The notes beneath the pieces were generated by a model. The model saw only the letters and a program-made list of their open reading frames with translations, did not search any database and had not been told where the DNA came from. Below, in pieces: positions 24,740 through 34,776 of a stretch of DNA of 64,000 nucleotides (its first letter is position 1; each line of letters begins with the position of its first letter). A program made the translations under genes and the position numbers. This DNA comes from Paenirhizobium daejeonense (GTDB lineage: Bacteria; Pseudomonadota; Alphaproteobacteria; Rhizobiales; Rhizobiaceae), in contig NZ_JACLAL010000003.1 in NCBI RefSeq assembly GCF_014280875.1, positions 372,001-436,000 of the forward strand, written 5' to 3'.

Positions 24740-25942
24740 TTACTTGGAGGAAGAGAGAACCGCCACGCCGGGAAGCTCCTTGCCTTCCATCCATTCGAGG
24801 AAGGCGCCGCCCGCCGTCGAGACGTAACTGAAATCGTTCGCAACACCTGCGTGGTTGAGCGCCGAAACCGTATCACCGCCGCCGGCGACGGAGACGAGTT
24901 TGCCGGCGCGGGTTTCTTCAGCGGCATGCTTCGCGGCCGAAACCGTCGCTGCATCGAAGGGGCTGATTTCGAAAGCGCCAAGCGGGCCGTTCCAGACCAA
25001 AGTGGAAGCTCTGGAGATCCAGGCATTAATTGCAGCGACCGATTTCGGGCCGACGTCGAGCACCATGGCATCGGACGGGATGGCCTTGATATCGACCGTT
25101 TCGTTGGCCGCGCCTGCCTTGAATTCGCGGGCGACGACACCGTCTTCCGGCAGTACAATGGCGCAGCCGGCTTCCTTGGCCGTGGCAAGGATCTCCCTCG
25201 CGGTCTCTGCGAGGTCATGTTCGCAGAGCGACTTGCCGATATCGATGCCCTGTGCGGCGAGGAAGGTGTTGGCCATGCCGCCGCCGATTACCAGCGCGTC
25301 GACCTTCTTCACGAGGTTGGAGAGGAGGTCGATCTTGGTGGACACCTTGGCACCGCCGACGATGGCGACGACCGGGCGTGCCGGATTGCCGAGGCCCTTT
25401 TCAAGCGCCTCGAGCTCAGCCTGCATGGTGCGGCCGGCGTAGGCGGGCATGTGGTGGGCAAGGCCTTCGGTGGAAGCGTGGGCGCGGTGGGCGGCCGAGA
25501 AGGCGTCGTTGACGAAGATATCGCCGTTCTTTGCCAGTTCGGCGGTGAATTCCGGCGTGTTCTTTTCTTCGCCCTTATGGAAGCGGGTGTTTTCCAGAAG
25601 AAGGATGTCGCCGTTTTCCATCTTGGCGATGGCGTCCGCTGCGACCGGGCCAATGCAGTCGGCGGCGAAGCCGACCTTCTGGTCGAGCACTTCCTCCACT
25701 GCAGGGGCGATCAGCGAGAGGGACTGGTCGGCGACCGGTTCACCCTTCGGGCGGCCGAAATGGGCGAGCAGGATGACCTTGGCGCCTTTCTTCGACAGTT
25801 CCTTGATCGTCGGAGCAACGCGCTCGATGCGGGTGGTGTCACTGACCTTGCCGTCGGTGACGGGAACGTTGAGGTCGACACGGACAAGAACGCGCTTGCC
25901 CGCGATATCGGTGAGATCGTCGAGAGTCTTGAAAGCCGGCAT
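24740..25942 (-). CDS. pgk: Phosphoglycerate kinase
   Basis: 400 residues. It converts 1,3-bisphosphoglycerate and ADP to 3-phosphoglycerate and ATP. The signature [12 protein letters not shown] near residue 15, [10 protein letters not shown] near 57, [14 protein letters not shown] near 160 and the nucleotide-binding [13 protein letters not shown] near 368 are intact. The ATG at 25940-25942 begins [10 protein letters not shown]; the open frame upstream is not conserved. It sits between the antiporter gene (77 bases upstream) and fba, and has its own terminator. Confidence 0.97.
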   Translation of the reverse strand: MPAFKTLDDLTDIAGKRVLVRVDLNVPVTDGKVSDTTRIERVAPTIKELSKKGAKVILLAHFGRPKGEPVADQSLSLIAPAVEEVLDQKVGFAADCIGPVAADAIAKMENGDILLLENTRFHKGEEKNTPEFTAELAKNGDIFVNDAFSAAHRAHASTEGLAHHMPAYAGRTMQAELEALEKGLGNPARPVVAIVGGAKVSTKIDLLSNLVKKVDALVIGGGMANTFLAAQGIDIGKSLCEHDLAETAREILATAKEAGCAIVLPEDGVVAREFKAGAANETVDIKAIPSDAMVLDVGPKSVAAINAWISRASTLVWNGPLGAFEISPFDAATVSAAKHAAEETRAGKLVSVAGGGDTVSALNHAGVANDFSYVSTAGGAFLEWMEGKELPGVAVLSSSK

Positions 25943-26019
25943 GATGATACCCGTCGTTTTGCTGTTAACTGGGCTGACGGGCCGGACATTTACATCGCTC
26001 GCCAAACGACGCAAGGCGA

Positions 26020-27855
26020 TCAGTTATTATTTTCGCCCTGTGCCGCAATGGCCCGTTCCGCGCGTTTCTTGCGAAGATAGTCGCGGAGAGCGTGTGCCAG
26101 TTCACGGATATTCAAGAAGATAGGCAGGTTGGTGGCGGGAGCCACCGGCTCCAGCGAAACGCCGACCGAGGCAATATGTCCCGATTCGTCGAGGTCGCGC
26201 ACGATCAGAACGATGGTTCCGAGGCGCACGCGGTCGGCGTATTCACCGCTGCCGCCGAGGCGCTGCGCGATGAGTTCGGCGACGGTCTTCTGGCGTTCAG
26301 CTGCATTGATCAGTAGTGGGCCATAGGCCTGATCGAGGTCCTCGACGCGGGTTGTGGGTGAAATGGCGAAGGTACCGAAGAATTCGCTGTCGTCCTCCGC
26401 CACGGGCGCCTTGCTGGCGAATAGGCGGTCCAGCAGCTTGGAATAGCCGGGGGCGATGAAGAGATAGACCTGATCGTTTTCGCGCAGACGGCCGGCATAC
26501 TGGTAGCGCATGGACTTGCCGTCACGGATGACGAGGGAAGGGGCGGCCCAGCGGGGGATGCGCTCGCCGCGCAGAACCGGGCTGTCAGCCACCACACGGT
26601 AGGCCAGCAGTTCATGGTTGGCGGCGCCCGGCAGGTCGAGTTCCAGCTTGTCGACGGCGCCGAGGCGCTTGGGGATGATAAGGCCGAGCTTGCGGGCGAC
26701 GGGCTTGATGGTCCAGCCCTGCAGCACCAGCGAGATCATCACCACGATGAAGGCCGTGTTGAAATAGAGCTGGCCGTCCTCAAGATTGCCGAGAATGGGC
26801 AGAATGGCGAGCAGGATTGAGACCGCCCCGCGCAGGCCGACCCAGGCGATGAAGCCGGTTTCGCGCTGGGTGTAGTCGAATGGCAGCAGGCAGATCCAGA
26901 CCGCCAGCGGCCTGGCCACGAACACCAGGAAAAGACCGAGCAGAACGGCTGGCAGCAGGATCGCCGGAAATTGCGAAGGACTGGCCAGCAGGCCGAGGAC
27001 CAGGAACATGACGATCTGCGCAAGCCAGGTCAGCCCGTCCTGGAAACGGGTGATCGAGGCGCGCGATGGTATCTTCTGGCTGCCGGCATAGATGCCTGCC
27101 ACGTAAACTGCGAGGAAGCCGCTGCCGCCGACGGCGCCGGTGTAGGAGAAAACCAGCAGGGCCAGCGCCAGCATGAAGATCGGGGCAAGGCCCCTTTCCA
27201 CCGAAATGCGCTTCAGGACGAAAACGATGATGGCGCCGCCGATCAGCCCGAGTGCAAGGCCCATTCCCATCTGCTCGATGAAGAGCCTGACAAGTTCGAG
27301 GTCGAAGCCGGAATATCCCTTGCCGGTGGAAAGCAGTTGCACCAGCGCCATGGTGAGGAAGATTGCCATCGGATCATTGGTGCCGGATTCGACTTCAAGC
27401 GTCGAGCGCACCTTGTCGCGGATGTTGATGCCGCCGATGCGCAGCAGGAAGAACACCGCAGCCGCGTCGGTGGAGGCGACGATGGAGCCGAGCAGCATGC
27501 CTTCCATGAAAGAAAAACCCAGCAACAGCTGGGCAACAAGACCAAACAAGGTGGCCGTCAAAAGAACGCCGACCGTGGAGAGCGTCAGAGACGGCACGGC
27601 CGATAGCTTGAAGGACTGCAGCGACGTTCCAAAGCCGGAATCAAAGAGAATGATCGCGAGCGCAATCGAACCCAGCACATAGGCAAGGCTATTGTTGGAG
27701 AACTCGATGCCGAGGCCATCCGTGCCGGTCAGCAGGCCGATCACGAGGAAGAGCAGCAGCAGCGGAGCGCCGAAGCGAAAAGCGATCAGACTGGAAAAGG
27801 CGGCCAACAGGACAAGAGCGGTTGCCACCAAAGTTATGGCATAGAATTCGTCCAA
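26020..27855 (-). CDS. Potassium/proton antiporter, CPA1 family with TrkA-C and CorC-like domains
   Basis: 611 residues from a TTG with an AGGGG ribosome site. Twelve or so membrane segments fill residues 1-390; the ion site is in [16 protein letters not shown] near 153-168, as in NhaP/CvrA antiporters. The C-terminal part has a TrkA-C-like regulatory domain ([18 protein letters not shown] near 405) and a further cytoplasmic domain ([17 protein letters not shown] near 490). It should exchange K+ for H+ at the inner membrane. It lies within the tkt-gap-pgk-fba block on the same strand, 77 bases upstream of pgk. Confidence 0.92.
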   Translation of the reverse strand: MDEFYAITLVATALVLLAAFSSLIAFRFGAPLLLLFLVIGLLTGTDGLGIEFSNNSLAYVLGSIALAIILFDSGFGTSLQSFKLSAVPSLTLSTVGVLLTATLFGLVAQLLLGFSFMEGMLLGSIVASTDAAAVFFLLRIGGINIRDKVRSTLEVESGTNDPMAIFLTMALVQLLSTGKGYSGFDLELVRLFIEQMGMGLALGLIGGAIIVFVLKRISVERGLAPIFMLALALLVFSYTGAVGGSGFLAVYVAGIYAGSQKIPSRASITRFQDGLTWLAQIVMFLVLGLLASPSQFPAILLPAVLLGLFLVFVARPLAVWICLLPFDYTQRETGFIAWVGLRGAVSILLAILPILGNLEDGQLYFNTAFIVVMISLVLQGWTIKPVARKLGLIIPKRLGAVDKLELDLPGAANHELLAYRVVADSPVLRGERIPRWAAPSLVIRDGKSMRYQYAGRLRENDQVYLFIAPGYSKLLDRLFASKAPVAEDDSEFFGTFAISPTTRVEDLDQAYGPLLINAAERQKTVAELIAQRLGGSGEYADRVRLGTIVLIVRDLDESGHIASVGVSLEPVAPATNLPIFLNIRELAHALRDYLRKKRAERAIAAQGENNN

Positions 27856-28065
27856 CCCCGCAATCCCCTCTTACATGCAACGCCAAGTCCCGGCAGTGCG
27901 CACAATAATCCCGTTCGCGCCGCCGGACAGCAGTCACAGCAGCGTTTCGCACTCGTGACGGACACGACGACGGTGCAATGGGACGATCAGGCAGATCTGC
28001 CAGAAGACGAGAACCAAGTTATCATCTTCAATCATGATGAGAGTAGGGCGAAATCTGAAAAACAT

Positions 28066-28100
28066 AAAGGCGGATCGGTGATCCGATCCGCCCTTTTTCT
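28066..28100. terminator. Terminator of gap
   Basis: A 10-bp perfect stem GGCGGATCGG/CCGATCCGCC with a 4-base loop; T-rich tails on both strands. It lies 29 bases beyond the gap stop on the minus strand. Confidence 0.85.
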
Positions 28101-28120
28101 CATGCGATATGGTCGCCGGC

Positions 28121-29131
28121 TCAGATGAACTTGGCGAAGGCAACCGAGGTGTCGGCCATGCGGTTCGAGAAGCCCCATTCGTTGTCATACCAGCTCAGGA
28201 CGCGGACGAAGTTGCCTTCGAGAACCTTGGTCTGGTCGATCGCGAAGATCGAGGAGTGGCTATCGTGGTTGAAGTCGCGCGAGACCAGCGGCTCTTCGGT
28301 GTAGCCGAGGATGCCCTTCAGGGCGCCGTTGGAGGCAGCCTTGATGGCTTCATTGATCTCTTCCTTCGTGGTGTTCTTCTTGGCGACGAACTTGAAGTCG
28401 ACGACCGAGACGTTCGGGGTCGGAACGCGGATCGAGGTGCCGTCGAGCTTGCCCTTGAGGTGCGGCAGCACGAGGCCGACGGCCTTGGCGGCGCCGGTCG
28501 AGGTCGGGATCATGGACAGGGCTGCTGCGCGGGCGCGGTACAGGTCCTTGTGCATGGTGTCGAGCGTCGGCTGGTCGCCGGTGTAGGAGTGGATCGTGGT
28601 CATGAAGCCGTGGTCGATGCCGACCGCGTCGTCCAGAACCTTGACCACCGGAACCAGGCAGTTCGTGGTGCAGGATGCGTTGGAGATGACCAGATGGTCC
28701 TTGGTCAGCTGGTCGTGGTTGACGCCGAAGACGACGGTCAGGTCGGCGCCATCGGCCGGAGCCGAGACGATGACGCGCTTGGCGCCGGCGGTCAGGTGAG
28801 CGGCGGCCTTGTCGCGGGCGGTGAAGATGCCGGTGCATTCCAGCGCGATGTCGACGCCGAGTTCGCCATGGGGCAGGGTTGCCGGATCCTTGATCGCGGT
28901 GACCTTGATCGGCTTGCCGCCGGCAACGGTGATGGTGTCGCCATCGACCTTCACATCGGCCGGGAACTTGCCGTGGATGGAATCGTAGCGCAGCAGATGG
29001 GCGTTGGTTTCGACCGGGCCGAGGTCGTTGATGGCCACGACTTCGATGTCGGTACGACCCGACTCGACGATGGCGCGCAGTACGTTACGGCCGATGCGGC
29101 CGAAACCGTTGATGGCAACTTTCACAGTCAT
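28121..29131 (-). CDS. gap: Type I glyceraldehyde-3-phosphate dehydrogenase
   Basis: 336 residues. It oxidises glyceraldehyde-3-phosphate to 1,3-bisphosphoglycerate with [20 protein letters not shown] binds the cofactor, [14 protein letters not shown] near 150-163 holds the catalytic cysteine, and the C-terminal [13 protein letters not shown] is typical. A GGGAG ribosome site precedes the ATG. It follows tkt by 81 bases on the same strand. Confidence 0.97.
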   Translation of the reverse strand: MTVKVAINGFGRIGRNVLRAIVESGRTDIEVVAINDLGPVETNAHLLRYDSIHGKFPADVKVDGDTITVAGGKPIKVTAIKDPATLPHGELGVDIALECTGIFTARDKAAAHLTAGAKRVIVSAPADGADLTVVFGVNHDQLTKDHLVISNASCTTNCLVPVVKVLDDAVGIDHGFMTTIHSYTGDQPTLDTMHKDLYRARAAALSMIPTSTGAAKAVGLVLPHLKGKLDGTSIRVPTPNVSVVDFKFVAKKNTTKEEINEAIKAASNGALKGILGYTEEPLVSRDFNHDSHSSIFAIDQTKVLEGNFVRVLSWYDNEWGFSNRMADTSVAFAKFI

Positions 29132-29175
29132 TGTGTGGACTCCCGCTTTAGAAAAGAGCTTCGGATTATGATGCG

Positions 29176-29199
29176 TAAGGGCGCCCTTGAGCGCCCTTA
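29176..29199 (-). terminator. Hairpin between tkt and gap
   Basis: AAGGGCGC/GCGCCCTT, an 8-bp stem with a 6-base loop, 14 bases after the tkt stop and without a T-tract. It may be a weak terminator or an attenuator. Confidence 0.5.
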
Positions 29200-29212
29200 G
29201 TCAACTGGAACT

Positions 29213-31195
29213 TTAGGCGAGCTTTGCCTCGGCTGCGGTAACGACCGCCTCCGGGGTGATGCCGAAATGCTGGTAGAGTTCCTTGTAGGGGCCGGAGGCG
29301 CCAAAGGACTTCATGCCGATGAAGACGCCGTCGGAGCCGATGATGCTGTCCCAGCCCTGGCGGATGGCAGCTTCGACGCCGATTTTGACCGGGGCGTTGC
29401 CGATGATCGCCTTGCGATAGGCTTCCGGCTGCTCGAAGAACAGCTCGAAGCAGGGAACCGAGACAACACGGGCCGGAATACCCTTGGCAGCAAGAGTCGC
29501 CTGCGCCTTGAGGGCAATCTCGACTTCCGAACCGGAAGCGAAGATCGAGACTTTGGCGTCGCTGGCCGAAACCAGTTCGTAGGCACCGTAGGCGCTGAGG
29601 TTCTTCTCTTCGTATTCGGTACGGGCGGCGACAAGGTTCTGACGGGTCAGAGCAAGGCCCGACGGACGATGCTTGTTCTCAAGCGCGACCTGCCAGCATT
29701 CCGCCGTTTCGGTGGCGTCGGCCGGACGGAACATCAAGAGGTTCGGGATGGCGCGCAGCGCTGCCATCTGTTCGACCGGCTGATGGGTCGGGCCGTCTTC
29801 GCCGAGACCGATGGAATCATGCGTCAGCACATGGATGACGCGAATGCCCATAAGCGCGGCAAGGCGGATCGACGGACGGCAATAGTCCGAGAAGATCAGG
29901 AAGCCGCCGGAGTAGGGGATCAGGCCCCCATGCAACGCGATACCGTTCATGGCAGCAGCCATGCCGTGTTCGCGGATGCCGTAATGGATGTAACGGCCAG
30001 AGAAGTCGTCAGGGGTGATCGACTTGGTCTGGCTGGTCTTGGTATTGTTCGAGCCGGTCAGGTCGGCCGAGCCGCCGACGGTTTCGGTCAGTACACCGTT
30101 GATGACTTCGAGAGCATCCTCGGAAGCCTTGCGGGTCGCGACGGTCGGCTTGGTCTCGGCGAGCTTCTTCTTGTAGGCGTCGATAGCGCCGTCGAAGCTG
30201 CCCGGCAGGTCGCCGGCGAAGCGGCGGGTGAACTCGGCACGCTTTTCCGCGTCGGAGCTTGCCAGACGTTCTTCCCAGTCCTTGCGGGTCTTGGTGGAGC
30301 GAAGGCCTGCGAGGCGCCACGCGTCGAGCACGTCAGCAGGAACGACGAAGGGTTCCTCTTCCCAGCCGAGCGCCTTGCGGGCGGCAGCGATTTCCTCGGC
30401 GCCGAGCGGCGAGCCGTGAACCTTGTGGGTACCGGCCTTGTTCGGGGCGCCGAAACCGATCACCGTCTTGCAGGCGATCATGGTCGGCTTGTCGGAATTG
30501 CGGGCGGTTTCGAGCGCTGCGGCGATTTCTTCCGGATTGTGGCCGTCGACCGCAAGCGTATTCCAACCGGAGGCACGGAAGCGTGCATGCTGGTCGGTCG
30601 AGTCGGCAAGCGAGATCGCGCCGTCGATCGAGATGCCGTTATTGTCCCACAGCACGATCAGCTTGTTGAGCTTCAGGTGGCCGGCAAGCGAAATCGCTTC
30701 CTGGCTGATACCTTCCATGAGGCAGCCGTCACCGACCAGCGCGTAGGTATAGTGGCTCTGAAGATCGGAGCCGAATTCGTTCGACAGCTTCTTCTCGGCA
30801 ATCGCCATGCCGACGGCGTTAGCGACACCCTGACCGAGAGGGCCGGTCGTGGTTTCGATGCCCGAGGCATGGCCGTATTCTGGATGGCCGGCCGTCTTGG
30901 CGCCCATCTGACGAAACTGCTTGATGTCCTCGATGGTCATGTCCTCATAGCCGGTGAGGTAAAGCAGGGCGTAGAGGAGCATGGAGCCGTGGCCGGCCGA
31001 AAGGACGAAACGGTCGCGATCGGGCCACAGCGGGTTCTTGGGGTCAAAGCTCAGGAAACGGGTGAAGAGCACGGTTGCGACATCGGCGCATCCCATGGGC
31101 ATGCCGGGATGGCCCGAATTGGCCTTTTCCACTGCATCCATGGCGAGGAATCGGATCGCATTCGCCATCCGGTTATGTTTGTCGGGAGAAATCAT
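29213..31195 (-). CDS. tkt: Transketolase
   Basis: 660 residues. A thiamine-diphosphate enzyme that transfers two-carbon units in the pentose phosphate pathway. The TPP motif with [21 protein letters not shown] is at about 155-175 and DNNGISIDG near 185; the second domain has [17 protein letters not shown] and [18 protein letters not shown] near 455-475, and the C-terminal domain ends at EAKLA. It is first in the minus-strand glycolytic block and probably drives gap from its own promoter in the 350-base gap on its right. Confidence 0.96.
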   Translation of the reverse strand: MISPDKHNRMANAIRFLAMDAVEKANSGHPGMPMGCADVATVLFTRFLSFDPKNPLWPDRDRFVLSAGHGSMLLYALLYLTGYEDMTIEDIKQFRQMGAKTAGHPEYGHASGIETTTGPLGQGVANAVGMAIAEKKLSNEFGSDLQSHYTYALVGDGCLMEGISQEAISLAGHLKLNKLIVLWDNNGISIDGAISLADSTDQHARFRASGWNTLAVDGHNPEEIAAALETARNSDKPTMIACKTVIGFGAPNKAGTHKVHGSPLGAEEIAAARKALGWEEEPFVVPADVLDAWRLAGLRSTKTRKDWEERLASSDAEKRAEFTRRFAGDLPGSFDGAIDAYKKKLAETKPTVATRKASEDALEVINGVLTETVGGSADLTGSNNTKTSQTKSITPDDFSGRYIHYGIREHGMAAAMNGIALHGGLIPYSGGFLIFSDYCRPSIRLAALMGIRVIHVLTHDSIGLGEDGPTHQPVEQMAALRAIPNLLMFRPADATETAECWQVALENKHRPSGLALTRQNLVAARTEYEEKNLSAYGAYELVSASDAKVSIFASGSEVEIALKAQATLAAKGIPARVVSVPCFELFFEQPEAYRKAIIGNAPVKIGVEAAIRQGWDSIIGSDGVFIGMKSFGASGPYKELYQHFGITPEAVVTAAEAKLA

Positions 31196-31545
31196 GGCTG
31201 TTCCGCTTGTTCCGGGTCCTGGGGAACGCTCCGCGCATTCACGCGGTCGTTTGAAAGCGGCTGATCCTTAGCAGGTGAATCGCGCAAGTCAACAAATGCC
31301 CGGTATTCTGGCGTTTAACGCGACAAAAAACACGTTTCTGCCTCTTTTCTATGCGCTGCACTGTATCGGCTCATCAATGGCTGTAAGGAGTTGGAGATGG
31401 GGCATTCGTCCACAAGATAGGCCGTGTTGCCAAAGGGGCTCTTTATTGACGGGTGGCAATCCCGCCGCATACTGTTCCCCCTCAATTCAGCGTGTCTTTG
31501 ATAGCGATTCGGGTCACCTTTTCTGGAAAGCAGAGGCTTCAGGGA
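31196..31545. other. 350-base divergent promoter region between tkt and DUF4164
   Basis: No convincing gene. It must carry the tkt promoter on the minus strand and the DUF4164-zapA promoter on the plus strand. A plausible sigma-70 pair on the plus strand is TTGACG at 31446-31451 and CATACT at 31468-31473 with 16 bases between. Confidence 0.5.
31446..31473 (+). promoter_or_regulatory. Candidate sigma-70 promoter for DUF4164-zapA
   Basis: TTGACG, 16 bases, CATACT, ending 72 bases before the DUF4164 start. Moderate match only. Confidence 0.35.
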
Positions 31546-31818
31546 ATGCCGACGGAAAATTCGTTCGACATAGCGCTCGGCGCCCTTCGGCAGGCGATCT
31601 CCGGTCTCGAGAACGCCATCGACATGCGTATCGAGGCACAGAGGGACAACAGCGAGGTCGCCAGCGAGGTCAAGCGGGTGCATGCCGACCGCGCGCGGCT
31701 TGCCCAGGAACTGGACCAGTCCGAATTCCGGGCCAACCGCCTGGAAGAGGTCAATCGCGAGGTTTCCCGCCGGTTGGTGACGGCCATGGAAACCATTCGG
31801 GCGGTTCTCGACAGGTAG
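31546..31818 (+). CDS. DUF4164 family coiled-coil protein
   Basis: 90 residues, nearly all one coiled coil (ALRQAISGLENAIDMRIEA through NRLEEVNREVSRRLVTAME), the DUF4164 pattern. This small family sits next to zapA in many alphaproteobacteria and may act with it at the division site, an inference from position. The ATG at 31546 follows a CAGGGA ribosome site; the frame is open further upstream but unconserved. Confidence 0.8.
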   Translation: MPTENSFDIALGALRQAISGLENAIDMRIEAQRDNSEVASEVKRVHADRARLAQELDQSEFRANRLEEVNREVSRRLVTAMETIRAVLDR

Positions 31819-31880
31819 GTCCACCTGCCTGAATTCATTGAAATACAAAGCCGGCGCCAGAGCGCCATTTGGGAAGACTG

Positions 31881-32255
31881 ATGGCACAGGTGACTGTAAC
31901 GATCGATGGCAAAGCCTATCGCATGGCCTGCGATGAGGGACAGGAGGATCATCTGATCGACCTTGCCACCCAGTTCGACCGTTATGTCAGTCATCTGAAG
32001 ACGCAGTTCGGCGAGATCGGGGATCTCCGGGTGACTGTCATGGCCGGTATCATGATCATGGACGAGCTGTCCGAACTCAATCGCCGCATTGCCGCGCTGG
32101 AAGGTGAGCTTGCAACCTTCCGTTCCGGCCAGGATGCGGCGATGACGGGTGCGCGCCAGCGGGAAGAGATGTTGACCCAGGTGGTCGGTGAACTGACCGA
32201 ACGACTGAATGGCATCACCCGGAAGCTGACGGCGCGTCCGACTGTCGGAGCCTAA
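31881..32255 (+). CDS. zapA: Cell division protein ZapA
   Basis: 124 residues. ZapA bundles FtsZ filaments at midcell. The N-terminal MAQVTVTIDGKAYRMACDEGQEDHL gives the beta-hairpin and start of the head domain (about 1-25), LATQFDRYVSHLKTQFGEIGD follows, and the C-terminal half is a coiled coil (ELNRRIAALEGELATF). A GGGAAG ribosome site precedes the ATG at 31881. It follows the DUF4164 gene by 62 bases and precedes the 6S RNA gene. Confidence 0.93.
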   Translation: MAQVTVTIDGKAYRMACDEGQEDHLIDLATQFDRYVSHLKTQFGEIGDLRVTVMAGIMIMDELSELNRRIAALEGELATFRSGQDAAMTGARQREEMLTQVVGELTERLNGITRKLTARPTVGA

Positions 32256-32301
32256 GTAGACCGTTTCGAAATTTCCTCGGATGTCGCTTCGAACCACTGG
32301 C

Positions 32302-32326
32302 GAACGCCAATGTTTCATCCTATATT
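32302..32326 (+). promoter_or_regulatory. Candidate promoter of the 6S RNA gene
   Basis: A -10 hexamer TATATT at 32321-32326 lies about seven bases before the expected RNA 5' end. A -35 like TGGCGA sits 17 bases upstream. Confidence 0.55.
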
Positions 32327-32332
32327 CCGTAT

Positions 32333-32495
32333 GCGGTCTGCGGCTCTCGACAGGAACACACAATCCCTGGGGCCATACCCGATCCAAAGGGAGCTGTCCC
32401 TGACCCGGCCCGTGGGCTTGGTCATATGGCGCCCACCTACGTTTGTAGGCACCCAGGATCGTAACTCTCCATCGGCTCCGTGGATCGCACTTCCC
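32333..32495 (+). ncRNA. ssrS: 6S RNA
   Basis: About 160 bases of structured non-coding RNA directly after zapA, the usual place of 6S RNA in proteobacteria. 6S RNA binds the sigma-70 holoenzyme and lowers transcription in stationary phase. The 5' end GCGGTCTGCGG (32333-32343) pairs over 11 consecutive positions with CCGTGGATCGC (32478-32488), forming the closing stem. Inside, CCTGGG pairs with CCCAGG, then a GTGGGC/GCCCAC stem and a CCTAC/GTAGG hairpin follow, leaving open regions on either side that suit the central bubble. Ends are estimated from the stem and from the upstream TATATT box. Confidence 0.85.
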
Positions 32496-32530
32496 TTGTC
32501 AGGTAAGTATCGTCGTCCTTCGGGTCGCGA

Positions 32531-33160
32531 CTAAGCAGTTGGCCGATGTGCCAACGCAAGCATGGCGCCGAATGCGATCATCAGGCCGCCGCTTGCCTTG
32601 TTCATCCACGAAAAGACGTTCGAATTGCCGGCGAAGCGGCCGAGATGGCTGCCGATGAAGGCGTAGATAGCGATCGCTGCCATTTCGAGCAGCAGGAAGA
32701 TCAAGCCCAGCACGGCAAAACTCGTTGCATAGTCGCCGCGGTCGAGGAATTGCGGAAAGAAGGCGGTGAAGATCAGGATTGCCTTGGGATTACCGATTGC
32801 CACCCAGAATTCCTGCCGGGCAAGGCTTGCTGTTGTCCGGGCAGGCCTCGCCGCGTCGAGATCACCGACCCTGGGCGCACCTGCGCGCAGTAGCTTGAGG
32901 CCGAGCCAGACAAGATAGGCGGCGCCCACCCACTTCACTGCCGAGAAGGCGATTTCGGATGCAATCAACAGCGCGCCGAGACCAAGCGCGGTGATGACGA
33001 TCATGATGGCGAAGGCGAGGATGCGACCGAGCGACGCGGCAAGCGCCGCCGCAATGCCGGCACGCATGGCATTGGTCAAGGCGAGAAGGTTGTTCGGGCC
33101 GAACGCCATATTGAGCGCGAAGCAGGCGGGGATGAACCAGAGTATAGTGTCTGTCGACAT
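32531..33160 (-). CDS. LysE/RhtB-family amino acid exporter
   Basis: 209 residues with about six membrane segments. The N-terminal GPNNLLALTNAMRAGIAAALAASLGR (about 21-46) matches the LysE/RhtB signature, and WVAIGNPKAILIFTAFFPQF near 118-137 the second half. Members export amino acids or their derivatives; substrate unknown. It converges on the 6S RNA gene, with no terminator visible between them. Confidence 0.9.
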   Translation of the reverse strand: MSTDTILWFIPACFALNMAFGPNNLLALTNAMRAGIAAALAASLGRILAFAIMIVITALGLGALLIASEIAFSAVKWVGAAYLVWLGLKLLRAGAPRVGDLDAARPARTTASLARQEFWVAIGNPKAILIFTAFFPQFLDRGDYATSFAVLGLIFLLLEMAAIAIYAFIGSHLGRFAGNSNVFSWMNKASGGLMIAFGAMLALAHRPTA

Positions 33161-33247
33161 GGCGGGAATTTCCGTGGCCTCTGTTGAGGAGGCAACGTTA
33201 TCGCGCGGTCATCGTCCCCGCAACGGCTTGGCCAAATACTCATTTGC

Positions 33248-34492
33248 TCAAATGCTCAGGCCGAGTTCCTTTTCCTTCTCGATATAGGCGCGCTGGCGGT
33301 CGGTGGCATAGTCACGCACGATCGGGGCACCGTCACGCTTTCGGGAAAGCTGGAGATGGAACACCATCTGGCTGCCGGCGCGGAAGGTCATTTCGGCGCT
33401 GACGAGATAGAACTCCCACATGCGGGCGAAGCGCTCGTCATACATGGCGACGACCTTGTCGCGGTTGGCCTCGAAGCGCTGGCCCCAATGGGCGAGCGTC
33501 ATGGCATAGTGCAGGCGCAGCACCTCGATATCCGTGACCCACAGGCTGTTCTGTTCCGTGACAGCTAGCACCTCGGAAAGGGCGGGGGAATAACCGCCGG
33601 GGAAGATGTATTTGCGGATCCACGGGCTGGTTATGCCGGGTGGGCTCATGTGGCCGATCGAATGGATGACAGCCAGACCGTCATCCGGCATCAAGGCGTT
33701 CAACTGCTTGAAGAACTCGTCGTAGTGCTGCACGCCGACATGCTCGAACATGCCGACGGACACCACGCGGTCGAAGGTTTCCGTGACATCACGGTAGTCC
33801 TTCAGCTCGAAACGCACGCGATCCGAAAGGCCGGCATCGGCGGCTCGTTTGGTCGCCAGCGCGTGCTGTTCCTTCGAGAGCGTGACGCCGACGACCTCGA
33901 CGTTTTCGAGTTGCGCCAAGTAAAGAGCGAGATCACCCCAGCCGCAACCGATATCCAGTACCTTCAGCCCCGGTTTCAAGTCGAGCTTGGCGGCGAGGAG
34001 TCGCAGCTTGTTGCGTTGAGCCTGTTCCAGCGTTTCTCCTTCCCCGCGGAAGTAGGCACAGGAATAGAGCATGTTGTCGTCGAGGAAGAGCTTGTAGAAC
34101 TCGTTTCCAAGATCATAATGGTGGGCGACGTTGCGTTGGGCCTCGCCCTTCTTGTTTGATTGCAGCCGCTTGCGGAAGAGCATCTTGATCTTCCGAAGGA
34201 CCTTCTCGATCGGGTATTTGCCCAGCGACAGGCGGTTCACCGAAAACAGCATGAGGAAATCACGCAGCGTCGATCCTTCCTCGAAGCGCATGGTGCCGTC
34301 CATGTAGGCCTCGCCGGCCACAAGTTCCGCTTTGAAAACCAGACTGCGATAGAGCTTGGGATCCGTCAGTCGCATCGTGACCTGCGGACCAGGTTCCATT
34401 CCGCCGAAGACGTGACGTTTGCCCTCGGCATCGATCACCGTCAGTTGGCCCTTTTGGATGAATGACTTCAACATGTGCGACAGTAGAAACAT
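33248..34492 (-). CDS. cfa: Cyclopropane-fatty-acyl-phospholipid synthase family protein
   Basis: 414 residues. It adds a methylene group from S-adenosylmethionine to double bonds of membrane lipid acyl chains. The N-terminal domain precedes the Rossmann-type methyltransferase fold with HHYDLGNEFYKLFLDDNMLYSCAYF near 122-146, VLDIGCGWGDLALYLA near 178 and FEHVGVQHYDEFF near 248; all are the CFA pattern. The ATG at 34492 has an AGAGGTG ribosome site; a GTG two codons earlier is less likely. Rhizobia often have several copies. Confidence 0.93.
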   Translation of the reverse strand: MFLLSHMLKSFIQKGQLTVIDAEGKRHVFGGMEPGPQVTMRLTDPKLYRSLVFKAELVAGEAYMDGTMRFEEGSTLRDFLMLFSVNRLSLGKYPIEKVLRKIKMLFRKRLQSNKKGEAQRNVAHHYDLGNEFYKLFLDDNMLYSCAYFRGEGETLEQAQRNKLRLLAAKLDLKPGLKVLDIGCGWGDLALYLAQLENVEVVGVTLSKEQHALATKRAADAGLSDRVRFELKDYRDVTETFDRVVSVGMFEHVGVQHYDEFFKQLNALMPDDGLAVIHSIGHMSPPGITSPWIRKYIFPGGYSPALSEVLAVTEQNSLWVTDIEVLRLHYAMTLAHWGQRFEANRDKVVAMYDERFARMWEFYLVSAEMTFRAGSQMVFHLQLSRKRDGAPIVRDYATDRQRAYIEKEKELGLSI

Positions 34493-34776
34493 GTACACCT
34501 CTTAGCGAGTCGGACGGCTACGTCGTTATGTTAGCGAAAAAGGCAGCGGGTGCATCCGGAAATGGAGATGCCGGACCTCATCATGCCGAGTTGTGTCGAG
34601 GGTTCACTTGGATGTTTCGCCGCTCGGGTGAGGCGGCTGGATGAAACGCGGCGTCTGAACTTGCGCCAGCTCCGTGATGGCTATGGGCAACCCCAGCCTG
34701 AGGCGGTGCGTGCCGGCGTCGGTTTCGTTGATTACGGTTGTCATTCGGCAGAGACTTGTTCTGCCGACGAAAAGGC

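Noticed and set aside
29267..31264. A 665-codon plus-strand open frame opposite transketolase
   Set aside because: Antisense shadow; the minus strand encodes full transketolase with all motifs.
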